From: Sulfurovum sp. TSL6
Lineage (GTDB): Bacteria > Campylobacterota > Campylobacteria > Campylobacterales > Sulfurovaceae
Direction: 5' to 3'
DNA: 64,000 nt
Assembly (NCBI RefSeq): GCF_019972115.1
Contig: NZ_BPFJ01000002.1
Location: 310,001 to 374,000 of the forward strand
Within the stretch, counting starts at the first letter, position 1; the number at the start of each line of letters is the position of its first letter. Shown here piece after piece: positions 32,393 to 42,250 of the stretch. A program made the position numbers and the translations under genes. The notes beneath the pieces are model-generated. The model was given only the letters and a program-made list of their open reading frames with translations, searched no databases and had not been told where the DNA came from.

Positions 32393-33466
32393 TTAATAGT
32401 AACGTTCTAATATCTCATACGCAGTATTACGTTTTGCAGGGTTCTCCCCCACATCTCTAATGAGCTTGATCATCTCTTCTTGATTCATCTCATTCTTAGC
32501 TCCAGCTGCTGAAACGACGTTTTCTTCCATCATCGTTGAACCCAGATCATTCGCGCCAAAAAGAAGTGCCATTTGTCCTATGTAAGAACCCTGCGTCACC
32601 CATGAACTCTGTATATTGGGAACATTGTCCAAAAAGAGTCTGGCTACAGCCAAATAACGAAGATAGAGATTTGAAGAAGTCTTAGTGATCGTTGGTAACT
32701 CTCTTTTTAGCTGTGTATGGTCACTTTGATAAGACCACATGATAAATGCTCTAAACCCTCCGGTTTCATCCTGAAGCTGACGTACATAATCCCAATGCTC
32801 CACTATCTCACGTGTTGTCTCCACCGTACCGTACATCATCGTAGCTGTTGACTTGATCCCAAGCTTATGCGCTTGACGGTGCACATCCAGCCATGTGTCC
32901 TTATCGTGTTTTTTAGGTGCTATGATGTCACGTACCCTGTCTGAAAGTATCTCTGCACCTGCACCGGGAATTGAACTGAGTCCTTTTGCCTTCAATCTGC
33001 GTAAGACTTCGGAGATACTTATCTTTGAACGGTTGGCAATGTAATCTATCTCGATAGATGAAAAACCGTGTATCGTGACTTGAGGGTATTTCTTTGAGAT
33101 ATGTTCAACCAGATCTTCATACCACTCTATCTGCAGTTTAGGGTGCACACCTCCTTGAAAGAGTATCTGTGTTCCACCTATAGCCAGGAGTTCATCTATC
33201 TTTTGGTCTATCTCATCAAAACTCAGAATGTACGCATCTTCTTTTTTCTCATGCGTATAAAAAGCACAAAACTTACAATCCACCCAACAAATGTTCGTAT
33301 AGTTGATATTTCTATCCACAACAAAGGTAGTAACACCTTTGGGATGCATCTCTTTCTTACGTGCAAGTGCCATCTTTCCAAGGGTTTTCAGATCAGCCTT
33401 TTCAATAAGCTCTACGGCTTCATCCACACTCATACGTTTATTTGTAGAATTAGTACGAATCGTCAT
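32393..33466 (-). CDS. mqnC: Cyclic dehypoxanthinyl futalosine synthase
   Basis: 357 aa radical-SAM enzyme of the futalosine menaquinone pathway, which forms the cyclic product from dehypoxanthine futalosine. The CxxxCxxC cluster motif is in ICWVDCKFCAFY near residue 54. A following ILFQGGVHPKLQ is typical of MqnC/CofH-like proteins. Menaquinone by this route is characteristic of Campylobacterota. Start: ATG at 33466 with GAGG 6 nt upstream; the frame extends to a GTG at 33478 but lacks a ribosome site there. It lies 41 nt downstream of nusB on the same strand, probably the same operon. Confidence 0.92.
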   Translation of the reverse strand: MTIRTNSTNKRMSVDEAVELIEKADLKTLGKMALARKKEMHPKGVTTFVVDRNINYTNICWVDCKFCAFYTHEKKEDAYILSFDEIDQKIDELLAIGGTQILFQGGVHPKLQIEWYEDLVEHISKKYPQVTIHGFSSIEIDYIANRSKISISEVLRRLKAKGLSSIPGAGAEILSDRVRDIIAPKKHDKDTWLDVHRQAHKLGIKSTATMMYGTVETTREIVEHWDYVRQLQDETGGFRAFIMWSYQSDHTQLKRELPTITKTSSNLYLRYLAVARLFLDNVPNIQSSWVTQGSYIGQMALLFGANDLGSTMMEENVVSAAGAKNEMNQEEMIKLIRDVGENPAKRNTAYEILERYY

Positions 33467-33507
33467 TTGGTACCTCACTCAGATTGCGTTTTAACGCACA
33501 TCATTTT

Positions 33508-33906
33508 TTATTTCTCTTTATCCAATGCATCTAGAACACCATTGATAAACTGTGGTGACTTTTCATCTGCAAGTTCTTTTGCCAATTCAACTGCTTCATT
33601 GATGATAATGGCTTTATCTGTTTTTGCAACAAGGATCTCATAGGCTCCCAGTCTCATGATCGCTTTTTCTACTTTACCAATACCCTCATAATCCCAATCT
33701 TTCAAATGTTCTTTAATTTTAGCATCCAGCATTTCAAGATTTTCTATAGTGCCCTGGAAAAGTGTATCTGAAAAAGCTTTTTGTTTATTTCGAATCTTAC
33801 CCTCTTCCAAAATTTCATCTGAAAACTTACTTATGTTCTCATTCCCTAAGTCATAAGCATAAAGTAGTCCCACTACAGCAGTACGTGCCTGATGTCTAGT
33901 AGCCAT
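33508..33906 (-). CDS. nusB: Transcription antitermination factor NusB
   Basis: 132 aa all-helical protein. The start [21 protein letters not shown] is the typical NusB N-terminus (A-R-x-x-A-x-x-x-L-Y). The end has DKSPQFINGVLDAL, a conserved element in the second half. NusB with S10 binds boxA RNA in rRNA transcription antitermination. It starts in the stop of ribH (TAATG), so the two are translationally coupled, and the kdsA-ribH-nusB order is the usual one in Campylobacterota. Confidence 0.95.
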   Translation of the reverse strand: MATRHQARTAVVGLLYAYDLGNENISKFSDEILEEGKIRNKQKAFSDTLFQGTIENLEMLDAKIKEHLKDWDYEGIGKVEKAIMRLGAYEILVAKTDKAIIINEAVELAKELADEKSPQFINGVLDALDKEK

Positions 33907-34373
33907 TAGTCAAGCTCACTGTATAGGTTGATGAGTTCAATAAGGCCTACCATCGCTTCAGCACCTTTGTTTCCTGCTTTGGTACCCGCTCTTTCTATAG
34001 CTTGTTCAATACTGTCTACGGTAAGTACACCGAATGTTGCCGGTTTACCATGTTTTAGTGTTACTGATGCCACACCTTTGGTTGCTTCTGCGGATACATA
34101 GTCAAAGTGAGGTGTTGCACCACGGATCACTGCACCTAAACAACATACTGCGTCATATTTTCCAGAAGCCAATGCTTTGTCCAATGCGAATGGTATTTCA
34201 AATGCACCCGGCACCAAGATAAGATCCAGATCATCTGCATTTCCGCCATGTCTTGCATAAGCATCCTTTGCCCCTTCTACCAGTCTGTCTGTAATGAAGT
34301 GGTTAAATCTTGCATTGATGATCGCTACTTTTTTACTCTTATCTACGGATAATTGACCTTCTACAATTTTCAT
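33906..34373 (-). CDS. ribH: 6,7-dimethyl-8-ribityllumazine synthase
   Basis: 155 aa; the enzyme joins the dihydroxybutanone phosphate and the aminouracil intermediates in riboflavin synthesis, before RibE forms the vitamin. Motifs: [11 protein letters not shown] near residue 20, [15 protein letters not shown] near 55, [15 protein letters not shown] near 81 and [13 protein letters not shown] near 110, all matching lumazine synthases. Length is right for a homo-oligomeric shell enzyme. AAGGA precedes the ATG. It sits in the kdsA-ribH-nusB unit. Confidence 0.97.
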   Translation of the reverse strand: MKIVEGQLSVDKSKKVAIINARFNHFITDRLVEGAKDAYARHGGNADDLDLILVPGAFEIPFALDKALASGKYDAVCCLGAVIRGATPHFDYVSAEATKGVASVTLKHGKPATFGVLTVDSIEQAIERAGTKAGNKGAEAMVGLIELINLYSELD

Positions 34374-34406
34374 GTTATTCCTTTAATTTAGTATTTAAAT
34401 TTTTGT

Positions 34407-35207
34407 TTATTCGACGATCGTTCGGATCTCATCGATCTGTTGGATTAATGCATCTAACTTGCTTAACTCTATCATATTAGGGCCATCACTTAAAGCAATA
34501 CTCGGATCAAAGTGTGTTTCAAAAAAGAAACCGTCTACACCTACTGCTGCTGCTGCACGTGAAAGATAGGGTACAAATGAAGAGTCTCCACCTGAACTTG
34601 CTCCGCCAGATGCAGGCATCTGTACAGAGTGTGTTGCATCAAATACTACCGGAGCAAACTCACGCATCGTTTTAAGACCACGCATGTCTACGACAAGATT
34701 ACCATATCCAAATGTTGTACCCCTCTCGGTGAGCCATACGTTATATTTCTTGGCATTTTCATAACTGACCTCACCATCGAACCCTCGGGTTTTAAGCACT
34801 TTTCCTACAGAGTGTTCCATTGCAGCTGGTGCCAGGAACTGTCCTTTTTTAATGTTCACTACCGCAGATGTTTTTGCAGCTGCCACAAGCAGGTCAGTCT
34901 GACGACATAAAAATGCTGGAATTTGAAGGACATCTGCTACCTCAGCTGCTGCTGCTGGTTGTGTGTAGTCATGGACATCCGTTAAGATCTTATAGCCAAA
35001 CTGCTCTTTGACCTCTTGAAGCATTTTAAGCCCTTCATCCAGTCCCGGACCTCTAAAAGAGTCGAGACTGGTACGATTGGCTTTGTCAAAACTTGCTTTA
35101 AAATAAAAATCTTTAGTACAGTCATCATGGTACTTCCCTAAAGATTCTGCTATACGCATCACAGTGTCACGACTCTCCAGAACACAAGGTCCAGCGATTA
35201 AAATCAT
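34407..35207 (-). CDS. kdsA: 3-deoxy-8-phosphooctulonate synthase (KDO-8-P synthase)
   Basis: 266 aa, makes KDO-8-phosphate from arabinose-5-phosphate and PEP for LPS core. It starts [14 protein letters not shown], the family signature. [21 protein letters not shown] near 52, [16 protein letters not shown] near 180 and [11 protein letters not shown] near 205 follow, and a C-terminal FFETHFDP motif near 239 is present. Start: ATG at 35207 with AGGA 6 nt upstream; a longer frame to 35276 lies inside the upstream transporter gene. It overlaps that gene by ATGA, so expression is coupled. Confidence 0.97.
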   Translation of the reverse strand: MILIAGPCVLESRDTVMRIAESLGKYHDDCTKDFYFKASFDKANRTSLDSFRGPGLDEGLKMLQEVKEQFGYKILTDVHDYTQPAAAAEVADVLQIPAFLCRQTDLLVAAAKTSAVVNIKKGQFLAPAAMEHSVGKVLKTRGFDGEVSYENAKKYNVWLTERGTTFGYGNLVVDMRGLKTMREFAPVVFDATHSVQMPASGGASSGGDSSFVPYLSRAAAAVGVDGFFFETHFDPSIALSDGPNMIELSKLDALIQQIDEIRTIVE

Positions 35208-36106
35208 TTTAGTCCTTTTGGCAGAGCTACGAGAAGCCCTGATAATATTACCAAGATTATACCCAAAACTGTCCAAATATCAGGAATGGGGTCTCCCAAC
35301 ATGATACCGATCACTACTGCAAAGACAATATTACTGTAACTAATGGTACCAACGATACCTGCCTTTGTCAGTTCATACGCTTTGGTCATCAAAAGCTGAG
35401 AGATAGTAGCAAAGATACCGACTGCAATCACGTAGACCCACTCTATACCCGATGGCATGACAAATTCTGCAAACATCCAGTCAAATTCTTCTGAGACATT
35501 GACATACGGAGTGATCAGCATTAATACCAGTGGTGCTGCAGTTCCTACCCCCATAAATGACATCACAATGGCACGTGTATCATAGTACTTTCTAAGTTCC
35601 CGTATAGAAGTATACGCCAGCGCTGCACCTATACCTGAAAAAATACCCAGAATGTCATATTTATCAAAGGTTCCCCCCTGAGGTTGTGCCACCAGAACAA
35701 TCCCTATAAATCCTATAATGATAGCCAATAAAGCACTCTTGTGCAATTTTTCATTTAAAAATAGATAGGCAAATATCGCCACAAATATCGGTGAGGTTTT
35801 GTTATACGTCACTGCTTCACCCAAAGGAATATATGCCATGATATAAAAATATGCCAAAAGCGCTGCAAATCCCATAGAACCCCGGAAAATAAGTAAGAAG
35901 AACTTTCCGCCTGTTTGTTTCAACGGTACTCTATAGATAGCCAGTCCTACAAGAACAACACCAAAAATATTTCTAAAAAATGTTACTTCTACTGGGGGCA
36001 AAACCTGACTCACAACCTTGGCAAAACCACCCATAAGTGCGAAGCTCAGTGAAGCCAATAACATCAAAAGGATACCTCTATCCATATTTTTAATCATTTT
36101 CTTCAA
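35204..36106 (-). CDS. DMT-superfamily (EamA) transporter
   Basis: 300 aa with 10 hydrophobic segments in two EamA halves (about residues 10-140 and 155-290). Conserved features of this group include [16 protein letters not shown] at the start of the first half, VTFFRNIFG after the second helix, and [17 protein letters not shown] in the fourth. Substrates of these permeases (nucleotide sugars, amino acids, metabolites) cannot be told from sequence. The frame opens with TTG at 36106, with AGGA about 7 nt upstream; an ATG four codons in lacks such a site. It overlaps kdsA by 4 nt and is the first gene of that operon. Confidence 0.8.
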   Translation of the reverse strand: MKKMIKNMDRGILLMLLASLSFALMGGFAKVVSQVLPPVEVTFFRNIFGVVLVGLAIYRVPLKQTGGKFFLLIFRGSMGFAALLAYFYIMAYIPLGEAVTYNKTSPIFVAIFAYLFLNEKLHKSALLAIIIGFIGIVLVAQPQGGTFDKYDILGIFSGIGAALAYTSIRELRKYYDTRAIVMSFMGVGTAAPLVLMLITPYVNVSEEFDWMFAEFVMPSGIEWVYVIAVGIFATISQLLMTKAYELTKAGIVGTISYSNIVFAVVIGIMLGDPIPDIWTVLGIILVILSGLLVALPKGLK

Positions 36107-36181
36107 TCATTTATCCTCATTTTTCTAATAGAAGTTTTTTGCCTAGGCAAAACGGCATTTGCTAATTTTGTGAAAGTGTAG

Positions 36182-36187
36182 CATAAT
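36182..36187 (+). promoter_or_regulatory. -10 box CATAAT placed 6 nt before the 36194 start
   Basis: CATAAT, then 6 nt, then ATG, with no ribosome site. Same layout as at 2937 and 10308, predicting a leaderless mRNA. Confidence 0.5.
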
Positions 36188-36193
36188 ACATTT

Positions 36194-36454
36194 ATGAACC
36201 ATACAGAATTTTATACAAAACTTTTAGCGCTTCCCAATGGGGCCAATGATATACGCTACCTTGGTAAACGGTATTTACTAAGAAAAGAGACATTGTTAGA
36301 TGGCAAACTTCTCAAAATTTATGCAGAAGAGTTAGGCGGGAATGACATTGTCAGCGGAAACTACTATCCTACGATGAAAGGCGGGATGTTGAAACCTTGT
36401 GAAATGTCAGATCAAAAAGTGATCGACTTTGTTTTACACGCTAGTGCTATTTGA
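36194..36454 (+). CDS. Small conserved-looking protein of unknown function
   Basis: 86 aa, soluble, with no membrane helix or signal. It has alternating charged and hydrophobic segments (RYLGKRYLLRKETLLDGKLLKIYAEELG) suggesting a small alpha/beta fold, and a KPCEMSDQKVIDFVL tail. I do not recognise the family. It overlaps the convergent DUF3108 gene by 8 nt at the 3' ends. It is preceded by a -10 box 6 nt from the start codon and no ribosome site. Confidence 0.55.
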   Translation: MNHTEFYTKLLALPNGANDIRYLGKRYLLRKETLLDGKLLKIYAEELGGNDIVSGNYYPTMKGGMLKPCEMSDQKVIDFVLHASAI

Positions 36455-37193
36455 TCCTTGTCAGCTTTGCATCCCCATAAAAAAGTATATCTTTGATCAC
36501 CGATTTATGGATAAAGCCGTCTTTTGCAACAGCAAGCAGGATATCACCTTTTTTCTTTCTGAAATTTTTTTGATGGATGAACGCCTTCGCATAGATCTTT
36601 GCATCTTGACCTAGATCTTTTTTATAGTCTGTCACTTGCACATCATCAGGTATAGTGATCTGTACTTCACCATTTTGTTTTTCAAGACCCACCGATTTAA
36701 ACAAGTATGTTCTGCCTTTTGGCTTCTGCTTCACAGCATTACCTAGGTTAAAGTACAGTGTCAACAAGTCATCTTTGGCATAAAATTTAAGTTTTTCAGT
36801 ACGGTCTTCTACCAATTTTTCTTTACGCCATTTTCTCACTCTTTTTGTGACATACTTCTTTTTGTGGTCTATATGATACTCTTTAATGACTCTTTTATTT
36901 CTCTTCTTACTTGTCATCTGGTAAAAATCACTGACCATGAGTCCATTTCTCATATGTCCTTTTGAAACATAATGTTCCGTTTGTCCACCCATAAGTACTT
37001 TAGCCAATCCCGCTAAGGTGACTTTTGTATCAATCTCATAGGTTTTAGCGTTTTGCGTCAGTCTGTTTTCAATGGTTCCTACAGTACCAAATATCCCAAA
37101 GGTAGCTCTATAGTCCAATTGTGTCATTTTAGCTGAAGCAAAACTTCCTAAAAGTAAAAATAAACCGCTCATTATAAAAATTCTTCTTAACAC
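36447..37193 (-). CDS. DUF3108-like exported protein
   Basis: 248 aa. The signal peptide (residues 1-~21) is followed by QLDYRATFGIFGTVGTIENRL, a beta-rich pattern like DUF3108, periplasmic proteins with an 8-10 stranded barrel-like sheet. The body is rich in K/R (KRNKRVIKEYHIDHKKKYVTKRVRKWRKEK). Its partner and role are unknown. It lies divergent to the MscS-like gene with a 76-base shared promoter region, and its 3' end overlaps the small 36194 gene. Confidence 0.65.
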   Translation of the reverse strand: MLRRIFIMSGLFLLLGSFASAKMTQLDYRATFGIFGTVGTIENRLTQNAKTYEIDTKVTLAGLAKVLMGGQTEHYVSKGHMRNGLMVSDFYQMTSKKRNKRVIKEYHIDHKKKYVTKRVRKWRKEKLVEDRTEKLKFYAKDDLLTLYFNLGNAVKQKPKGRTYLFKSVGLEKQNGEVQITIPDDVQVTDYKKDLGQDAKIYAKAFIHQKNFRKKKGDILLAVAKDGFIHKSVIKDILFYGDAKLTRIK

Positions 37194-37269
37194 ATCAATC
37201 CTTTTCTATCTCAACTTATATCAATTTTTACTATAATTACCTGTAGAAAAAGTGAAGGATAACATAAAA

Positions 37270-38463
37270 ATGCAAACAAACGAAGTGAATACAAGTGACC
37301 TGAATACAACAATTGAATTAAATGTGATAGATGGTCTCTCGATGAATCTTGAGGGTACCGTACAGTCACTGCTGATACCTATCTATGAAAAATATCCTAT
37401 TTTGGCAAATACCTTTTTAGATATCCCCTTAGCCAACCTTATTGCTGCCATAGTAGTCTTCTTACTCTTTTTACTTTTGCGAAAACTTTTCACGCTTATT
37501 GTGATGGGTACCCTGCAAAAAGTCTCCAAAGTAACAGCCACATACCATGATGACAAGGTTATATCTGCACTGAAAAGACCTGTGAGTTTTGCTTTTATAC
37601 TGATAGGAGCACATCTCTTTTTCGTACTTATTTTCAAAGAGACCGAATGGATCAAAAATATTCTCAATACACTGGTTGTCTATACGATCTTTTGGGCAAT
37701 TATTTCTGTTCTGGAGTCTTTACGTAGCGTGTTCCATCATGCTACAGAAAAATTTAATCCTGATCTTGCCGAAGAGATGGGTAATTTCATACTTAAAATA
37801 GTCATATTCCTTATAGCTGCTATGGGACTCGGTGCGATGCTTCAAGTATGGGGGATCAATGTCACCGCACTAGTTGCTTCACTCGGACTTGGAGGTCTTG
37901 CTTTTGCCCTCGCTGCTAAAGATACCGCGTCAAATATGTTTGGCTCTTTTGCCCTGCTTGCAGATAAATCTATTCGTATCGGCGAATGGATCAAAGTAGG
38001 AGGTGTGGAAGGTACAGTGGAAGACATAGGGATGCGTACGACTAAAATACGCTCATTTGAAAAGTCACTTATCACCGTTCCTAACCAAATTGTCTCTAAT
38101 TCCCCTATAGAAAATTTTTCTCGCAGAGGTATCCGTAGAATCAAAATGCAGGTAGGACTCACATACGGTACCAGCAGAGATCAAGTGAATGCCATAGTAA
38201 AAGATCTCAGAGAGATGTTGCATACCCATGAAAAAATCTCTCAAAAAGATGCTTTACTCGTCAATTTTGAATCTTTTGGGGACTCTTCACTCAATATCTT
38301 TATCTATGCTTTTACCAGCACTTCCAACTGGGAACGCTATTTAAATATACGTGAAGATATCCATCTGAAAATTATGAAAATCGTTGAAGACAACGGGTCA
38401 AGTTTTGCCTTTCCTTCACGGTCTATCTACATGGAACAGATACCTGATAAAAATGTGTTATAA
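37270..38463 (+). CDS. MscS-family mechanosensitive channel
   Basis: 397 aa inner-membrane protein with about four to five membrane helices. The pore helix region near residues 195-230 has GLGGLAFALAAKDTASNMFGSFALL, matching the Gly/Ala-rich TM3 of MscS. The beta-domain follows with GGVEGTVEDIGMRTTKIRSFEKSLITVPN, the family signature. The cytosolic vestibule ends the protein. It releases solutes on hypo-osmotic shock. Start: ATG at 37270 with AAGGA 10 nt upstream; the frame reaches back to a GTG at 37252. It is 31 nt upstream of der. Confidence 0.92.
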   Translation: MQTNEVNTSDLNTTIELNVIDGLSMNLEGTVQSLLIPIYEKYPILANTFLDIPLANLIAAIVVFLLFLLLRKLFTLIVMGTLQKVSKVTATYHDDKVISALKRPVSFAFILIGAHLFFVLIFKETEWIKNILNTLVVYTIFWAIISVLESLRSVFHHATEKFNPDLAEEMGNFILKIVIFLIAAMGLGAMLQVWGINVTALVASLGLGGLAFALAAKDTASNMFGSFALLADKSIRIGEWIKVGGVEGTVEDIGMRTTKIRSFEKSLITVPNQIVSNSPIENFSRRGIRRIKMQVGLTYGTSRDQVNAIVKDLREMLHTHEKISQKDALLVNFESFGDSSLNIFIYAFTSTSNWERYLNIREDIHLKIMKIVEDNGSSFAFPSRSIYMEQIPDKNVL

Positions 38464-38494
38464 TTACGATAATTATTAAGAAAGAATACTATTT

Positions 38495-39901
38495 ATGCAA
38501 GAACTTAAAAAAGTAGCGATACTAGGACGTCCAAATGTAGGAAAGAGTTCACTCTTCAACCGTTTGGCAAGACAAAGAGATGCCATCACTGCTGATATCT
38601 CAGGAACCACAAGAGATATCAAAAAACGTATCGTGACTATTTCAGAAAACCGTGACTTTGAAGTGATCGATACAGGAGGAATAGACTATTCTACTGAACT
38701 TTTCTCTAAGGTAGCCGATTTTTCACTGAAAGCGGCTGAAATGGCAGATATCATCATCTATATGGTAGATGGTAAAACACTGCCATCTGAAGAAGACAGA
38801 GAACTCTTTTACAAACTTCAGGCCATGGGTAAACCGCTTGCGCTTGTTGTCAACAAGATTGACAATGACAAAGAAGAAGAGCGTTACTGGGAATTTTTGG
38901 AGTTTGGTGCAGAGGCAACTTTTCCTATGTCAGTCAGTCATAACCGTTATTTTAATGACTTCTATGCATGGCTTGAAGCACTCATCCCTCCTCGCGAAGA
39001 AGAACCTGAAGGACTTGAATTAACTGAAGATGCGGAAGTAGATCCTTTTGATGAGATCATTCGTGATATTAATAGTGTCAAAGAAGAAACCATAGACAAT
39101 GAGATCAAAGTCGCGATAATCGGTCGTGTCAACACAGGAAAAAGTTCACTCCTTAATGCACTGTTGGGTGAAGAGCGTTCAGTCGTTTCTGATGTTGCAG
39201 GAACCACGATTGACCCCATTGATGAGATGATAGAATACAATGACTATAAAATTACTTTCGTTGACACAGCAGGGATCAGAAGAAGAAGTAAAATTGTAGG
39301 TATTGAGAAGTATGCTCTGACACGTACGACAGAAATGCTGGAAAAAGCAAACCTGGTACTGCTTATGATCGATGCAACTGCAGGTGTGACAGAGCTTGAT
39401 GAAAGGGTTGCAGGACTCATAGAGAAATACAAATTGGCTTGTCTTATCGTTGTGAATAAATGGGACATACATGGAGACAAAACCTATGAGGAAGTGGTTG
39501 AAGAGATACGAGATGAAATGAAGTTCCTTCACTATGCACCGCTTATTACCATTTCGGCAAAAACAGGGTTGCGTGTCAACAAGATACTTGACCAAGTCAC
39601 AGAGATCTATAAGCGATACACCCAACGTATCCCTACTTCTGAACTTAACGATACCATACGTGAAGCCATAAGAAGACACCATGTACCTACACATAACGGT
39701 GCGGTAGTAAATATCAAGTATGCGACACAGTATGAGACAAAACCACCAAAAATTGCTCTCATAAGCAATAGACCTGAATTTATACACTTTTCCTACAAAC
39801 GTTACCTGTCAAACTTCCTTCGAAGCAAGTTTGACTTTGAAGGTGTACCTTTAGACATCGTTGCCCGTAAACGCGGTGAACGGTTCGATGACGATGAATA
39901 G
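38495..39901 (+). CDS. der: GTPase Der (EngA)
   Basis: 468 aa ribosome-assembly GTPase with two G domains. Domain 1 (~5-165): G1 GRPNVGKSS near 11, G3 DTGG near 57, G4 NKID near 117. Domain 2 (~200-370): G1 GRVNTGKSS near 210, G3 DTAG near 259, G4 NKWD near 325. A KH-like C-terminal domain follows (~375-468). An acidic linker lies between the G domains. It acts in 50S assembly. It has TATAAT at about 38459, overlapping the end of mscS, so it may use its own promoter. Confidence 0.97.
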   Translation: MQELKKVAILGRPNVGKSSLFNRLARQRDAITADISGTTRDIKKRIVTISENRDFEVIDTGGIDYSTELFSKVADFSLKAAEMADIIIYMVDGKTLPSEEDRELFYKLQAMGKPLALVVNKIDNDKEEERYWEFLEFGAEATFPMSVSHNRYFNDFYAWLEALIPPREEEPEGLELTEDAEVDPFDEIIRDINSVKEETIDNEIKVAIIGRVNTGKSSLLNALLGEERSVVSDVAGTTIDPIDEMIEYNDYKITFVDTAGIRRRSKIVGIEKYALTRTTEMLEKANLVLLMIDATAGVTELDERVAGLIEKYKLACLIVVNKWDIHGDKTYEEVVEEIRDEMKFLHYAPLITISAKTGLRVNKILDQVTEIYKRYTQRIPTSELNDTIREAIRRHHVPTHNGAVVNIKYATQYETKPPKIALISNRPEFIHFSYKRYLSNFLRSKFDFEGVPLDIVARKRGERFDDDE

Positions 39902-39953
39902 GTTTTTTACTAACACTTCGCTATAATCTCCTAAAATTATTTTAGGATACAAT

Positions 39954-40916
39954 ATGCGTGTACTTACAGGAATACAAGCTTCAGGAAAACTTCATATAGG
40001 GAACTATTTTGGAGCTATGAAACCTATGGTTGAACTTCAAGAAGAGCATGAACTTTTTACATTTATCGCCAACTACCACTCACTGACCACTTCAAAAGAT
40101 GCAGCCACACTGAAACAACACACTATTGATGCTGCTGTTGACTACCTTTCCATTGGAATTGACCCGGAGAAAACAACATTCTGGGTACAGAGTGATATGC
40201 CTGAAGTACTTGAACTTTACTGGATACTTTCTAAGTTTACGCCTATGGGACTACTTGAACGTGCACATTCCTATAAAGACAAAGTAGCTAAAGGTATTGC
40301 CGCGAATCATGCACTCTTCTCTTATCCCGTACTTATGGCTGCAGATATACTGATGTTAGACACTGAAAAAGTCCCTGTAGGAAAAGACCAGATCCAACAC
40401 GTTGAAATGACAAGAGACATCGCGATAAAATTCAACAATGAGTATGGAGAGATCTTTACACTTCCTGAGCATCTTGTACAAGAGGATGTTGCTACGATCC
40501 CGGGCATAGACGGGCAAAAGATGAGTAAGAGTTATGGGAATGCCATTGACCTTTTTATGGATGAGAAACCGCTGCAAAAAAGATGTAATAAGATCGTCTC
40601 ATCCTCTACGCCATTAGGTGAACCATTGGAATATGAGGGAGACAATATCTATGCATTGGCATCACTCTTTTTAAATGATGAACAAAAACTTGAACTGCAG
40701 GCACGTTATAAAAGCGGTAAAGAGGGGTATGGGCACTTCAAAAAGTATCTTAAAGAGTTGATTTGGGAAGAACTGGGTGAAGCCAGGGAAAAACGCGAGT
40801 ATTACCTCAACCATATGGATGAGGTAAATGACATTTTGGCTCAAGGCGCTAAGAAAGCCAAAGCTATAGCAAATGCCAAAATGTCGAAAGTAAGAGAAGC
40901 GGTAGGACTACTGTAA
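39954..40916 (+). CDS. trpS: Tryptophanyl-tRNA synthetase
   Basis: 320 aa class I aminoacyl-tRNA synthetase. The HIGH-like motif is LHIGNYFGA near residue 16. KMSKSYGNAI near 193 is the KMSKS motif. Other motifs are SDMPEVLELYWIL near 82 and KVPVGKDQIQHVEMTRDIA near 141, which contact tryptophan and ATP in the family. Length fits short bacterial TrpRS. AGGA is 6 nt before the ATG; a TATAAT box at about 39920 gives a short leader. Confidence 0.97.
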   Translation: MRVLTGIQASGKLHIGNYFGAMKPMVELQEEHELFTFIANYHSLTTSKDAATLKQHTIDAAVDYLSIGIDPEKTTFWVQSDMPEVLELYWILSKFTPMGLLERAHSYKDKVAKGIAANHALFSYPVLMAADILMLDTEKVPVGKDQIQHVEMTRDIAIKFNNEYGEIFTLPEHLVQEDVATIPGIDGQKMSKSYGNAIDLFMDEKPLQKRCNKIVSSSTPLGEPLEYEGDNIYALASLFLNDEQKLELQARYKSGKEGYGHFKKYLKELIWEELGEAREKREYYLNHMDEVNDILAQGAKKAKAIANAKMSKVREAVGLL

Positions 40917-40928
40917 AGTAAGTCCTAC
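40902..40928 (+). terminator. Terminator at the end of trpS
   Basis: An 8-bp stem GTAGGACT/AGTCCTAC with an 11-nt loop overlaps the last codons and stop of trpS and is followed by TTTCGCC. It lies between convergent trpS and the small acidic gene. Confidence 0.5.
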
Positions 40929-40939
40929 TTTCGCCTCAT

Positions 40940-41155
40940 CTACGCTTCATCCTCTAGATCAATATCTTCATCATCAAGATCAAGATCATCAGCTTCTTCT
41001 AATTCTGCATCAGTCGGCATTTGATATGCAGTCTTGTCTAACGGGTCTACGTAATTTTTATCATCGATCGAATTGTACTGTACAATTAAATATACAACAC
41101 CTATAGACAAAAGTCCAACAAGAAATATAGCAAAGCTTTCTAACAAATTTTTCAT
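40940..41155 (-). CDS. Small single-pass membrane protein with an acidic tail
   Basis: 71 aa. One hydrophobic helix (residues 8-26) is followed by a polar region and a strongly acidic C-terminus of Asp/Glu/Leu repeats, about 20 residues. It is not a recognised family. The tail is likely on the cytoplasmic or periplasmic face depending on topology; positive charges are few. GAGGA lies 6 nt before the ATG. A 230-base non-coding gap follows upstream toward murI. Such short membrane proteins with acidic tails occur in Campylobacterota without known roles. Confidence 0.6.
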   Translation of the reverse strand: MKNLLESFAIFLVGLLSIGVVYLIVQYNSIDDKNYVDPLDKTAYQMPTDAELEEADDLDLDDEDIDLEDEA

Positions 41156-41385
41156 CTTTTATCCTCAAATTGGTAGTCTGGCAAACTCAGATATGAAGTT
41201 TCTGAGTCCCATAACTTTCTGCACTTGCTTCACAACAAACTAGGCTTTTTACATACAGTAAAACCGTGTGGATGTATTTTAACATAGATAAGTTTATAGT
41301 AGCCGTTTTTCATAAAAATATAATTGGAAATAACTTTAACTAATGTATAATTAAGTAGCAGCCTAGAAAAATTAAATAGTGGACT

Positions 41386-42177
41386 TTAGTTATTTTCAAC
41401 GTCTATGAAATATATATTTTCATAGGCACCAATAAGACTCTCAACAACATGCATATGAATCTCACCCGTAGTATGAATATGCACCTGTAAGTCGCCCTCA
41501 TTGAGATGTCCTTTTTGGGTGCCTAATGTGAGTAAATGTTTGGATATAGCTTCAGCCGTATGGATCAGACTCACATTACAGGCCATAATCTTTTCAATAC
41601 TTTGACCCACAAGAGGGTAATGTGTACATCCCAGTACGATCGTATCTACATTATTCTGACGCATAGGTGCAAGCCATTTTTCAAGTAACCCTTTTGTCAC
41701 GTCACTATCCATTTCACCTTTTTCGATCTGTTCAACCAAACCGGGACAAGCCTGTTCAAAAATGTCAACACTTTTTTGTGAAGAGAGCGTTTGTGCCAAT
41801 GTCTGATACTTATCTCCCTGTAGTGTGGCTGGTGTTGCTAAAACCCCTATTTTCCCTGTTCTCGTCTGCTCGATAGCCGGTTTGATACCAGGTTCTGTAC
41901 CTATAATGATCAGCGAAGGATACGTTTCACGCAAATGTTGGATCGCAGAAGAAGTAGCCGTATTACAGGCTAAGATCAATGCATCTATCTGATGGGTCTT
42001 AACAAGATATTTGGTTATATTTAGTGAGTATTGTAGAATTTGTTCAGGGGTTTTTTCGCCATAAGGCGCATTTTTGGTGTCTGCCACATAGAATATCTGA
42101 GCACCTTTGATCACTTGGGTCATTGCCTGAACAACGGTCAAGCCACCCAAACCAGAATCAAAAACACCAATACGCAT
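41386..42177 (-). CDS. murI: Glutamate racemase
   Basis: 263 aa cofactor-independent racemase making D-glutamate for peptidoglycan. Motifs: FDSGLGGLTV near residue 5, ILACNTATS near 67 (first catalytic Cys), and VLGCTHYPLV near 178 (second catalytic Cys). Start: ATG at 42177 with AAGGAG 9 nt upstream; an extended frame to 42204 lacks a ribosome site and lies in the hairpin region. It follows rho on the same strand, after about 100 nt that contain two hairpins. Confidence 0.96.
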   Translation of the reverse strand: MRIGVFDSGLGGLTVVQAMTQVIKGAQIFYVADTKNAPYGEKTPEQILQYSLNITKYLVKTHQIDALILACNTATSSAIQHLRETYPSLIIIGTEPGIKPAIEQTRTGKIGVLATPATLQGDKYQTLAQTLSSQKSVDIFEQACPGLVEQIEKGEMDSDVTKGLLEKWLAPMRQNNVDTIVLGCTHYPLVGQSIEKIMACNVSLIHTAEAISKHLLTLGTQKGHLNEGDLQVHIHTTGEIHMHVVESLIGAYENIYFIDVENN

Positions 42178-42190
42178 GATAGTTATCTCC

Positions 42191-42217
42191 TTGTAGATAG
42201 GCAAAGCCCATCTACAA
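42191..42217 (-). terminator. Hairpin between rho and murI
   Basis: TTGTAGAT-a-GGC / GCC-c-ATCTACAA around AAA: 11 pairs with one mismatch. Its GGCAAAGCC core matches the 28852 hairpin. It may attenuate read-through from rho into murI; another hairpin lies at 42251. Confidence 0.5.
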
Positions 42218-42250
42218 TTCCTTTCACTAAAGCTTCAGCTATCGGCTCAG

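Noticed and set aside
33101-33643. 180-codon plus-strand frame
   Set aside because: Antisense to mqnC and nusB, both with clear motifs.
39179-39787. 202-codon minus-strand frame
   Set aside because: It lies inside der, which has both G domains on the plus strand; the minus frame has an irregular, cysteine-rich composition with no motif.
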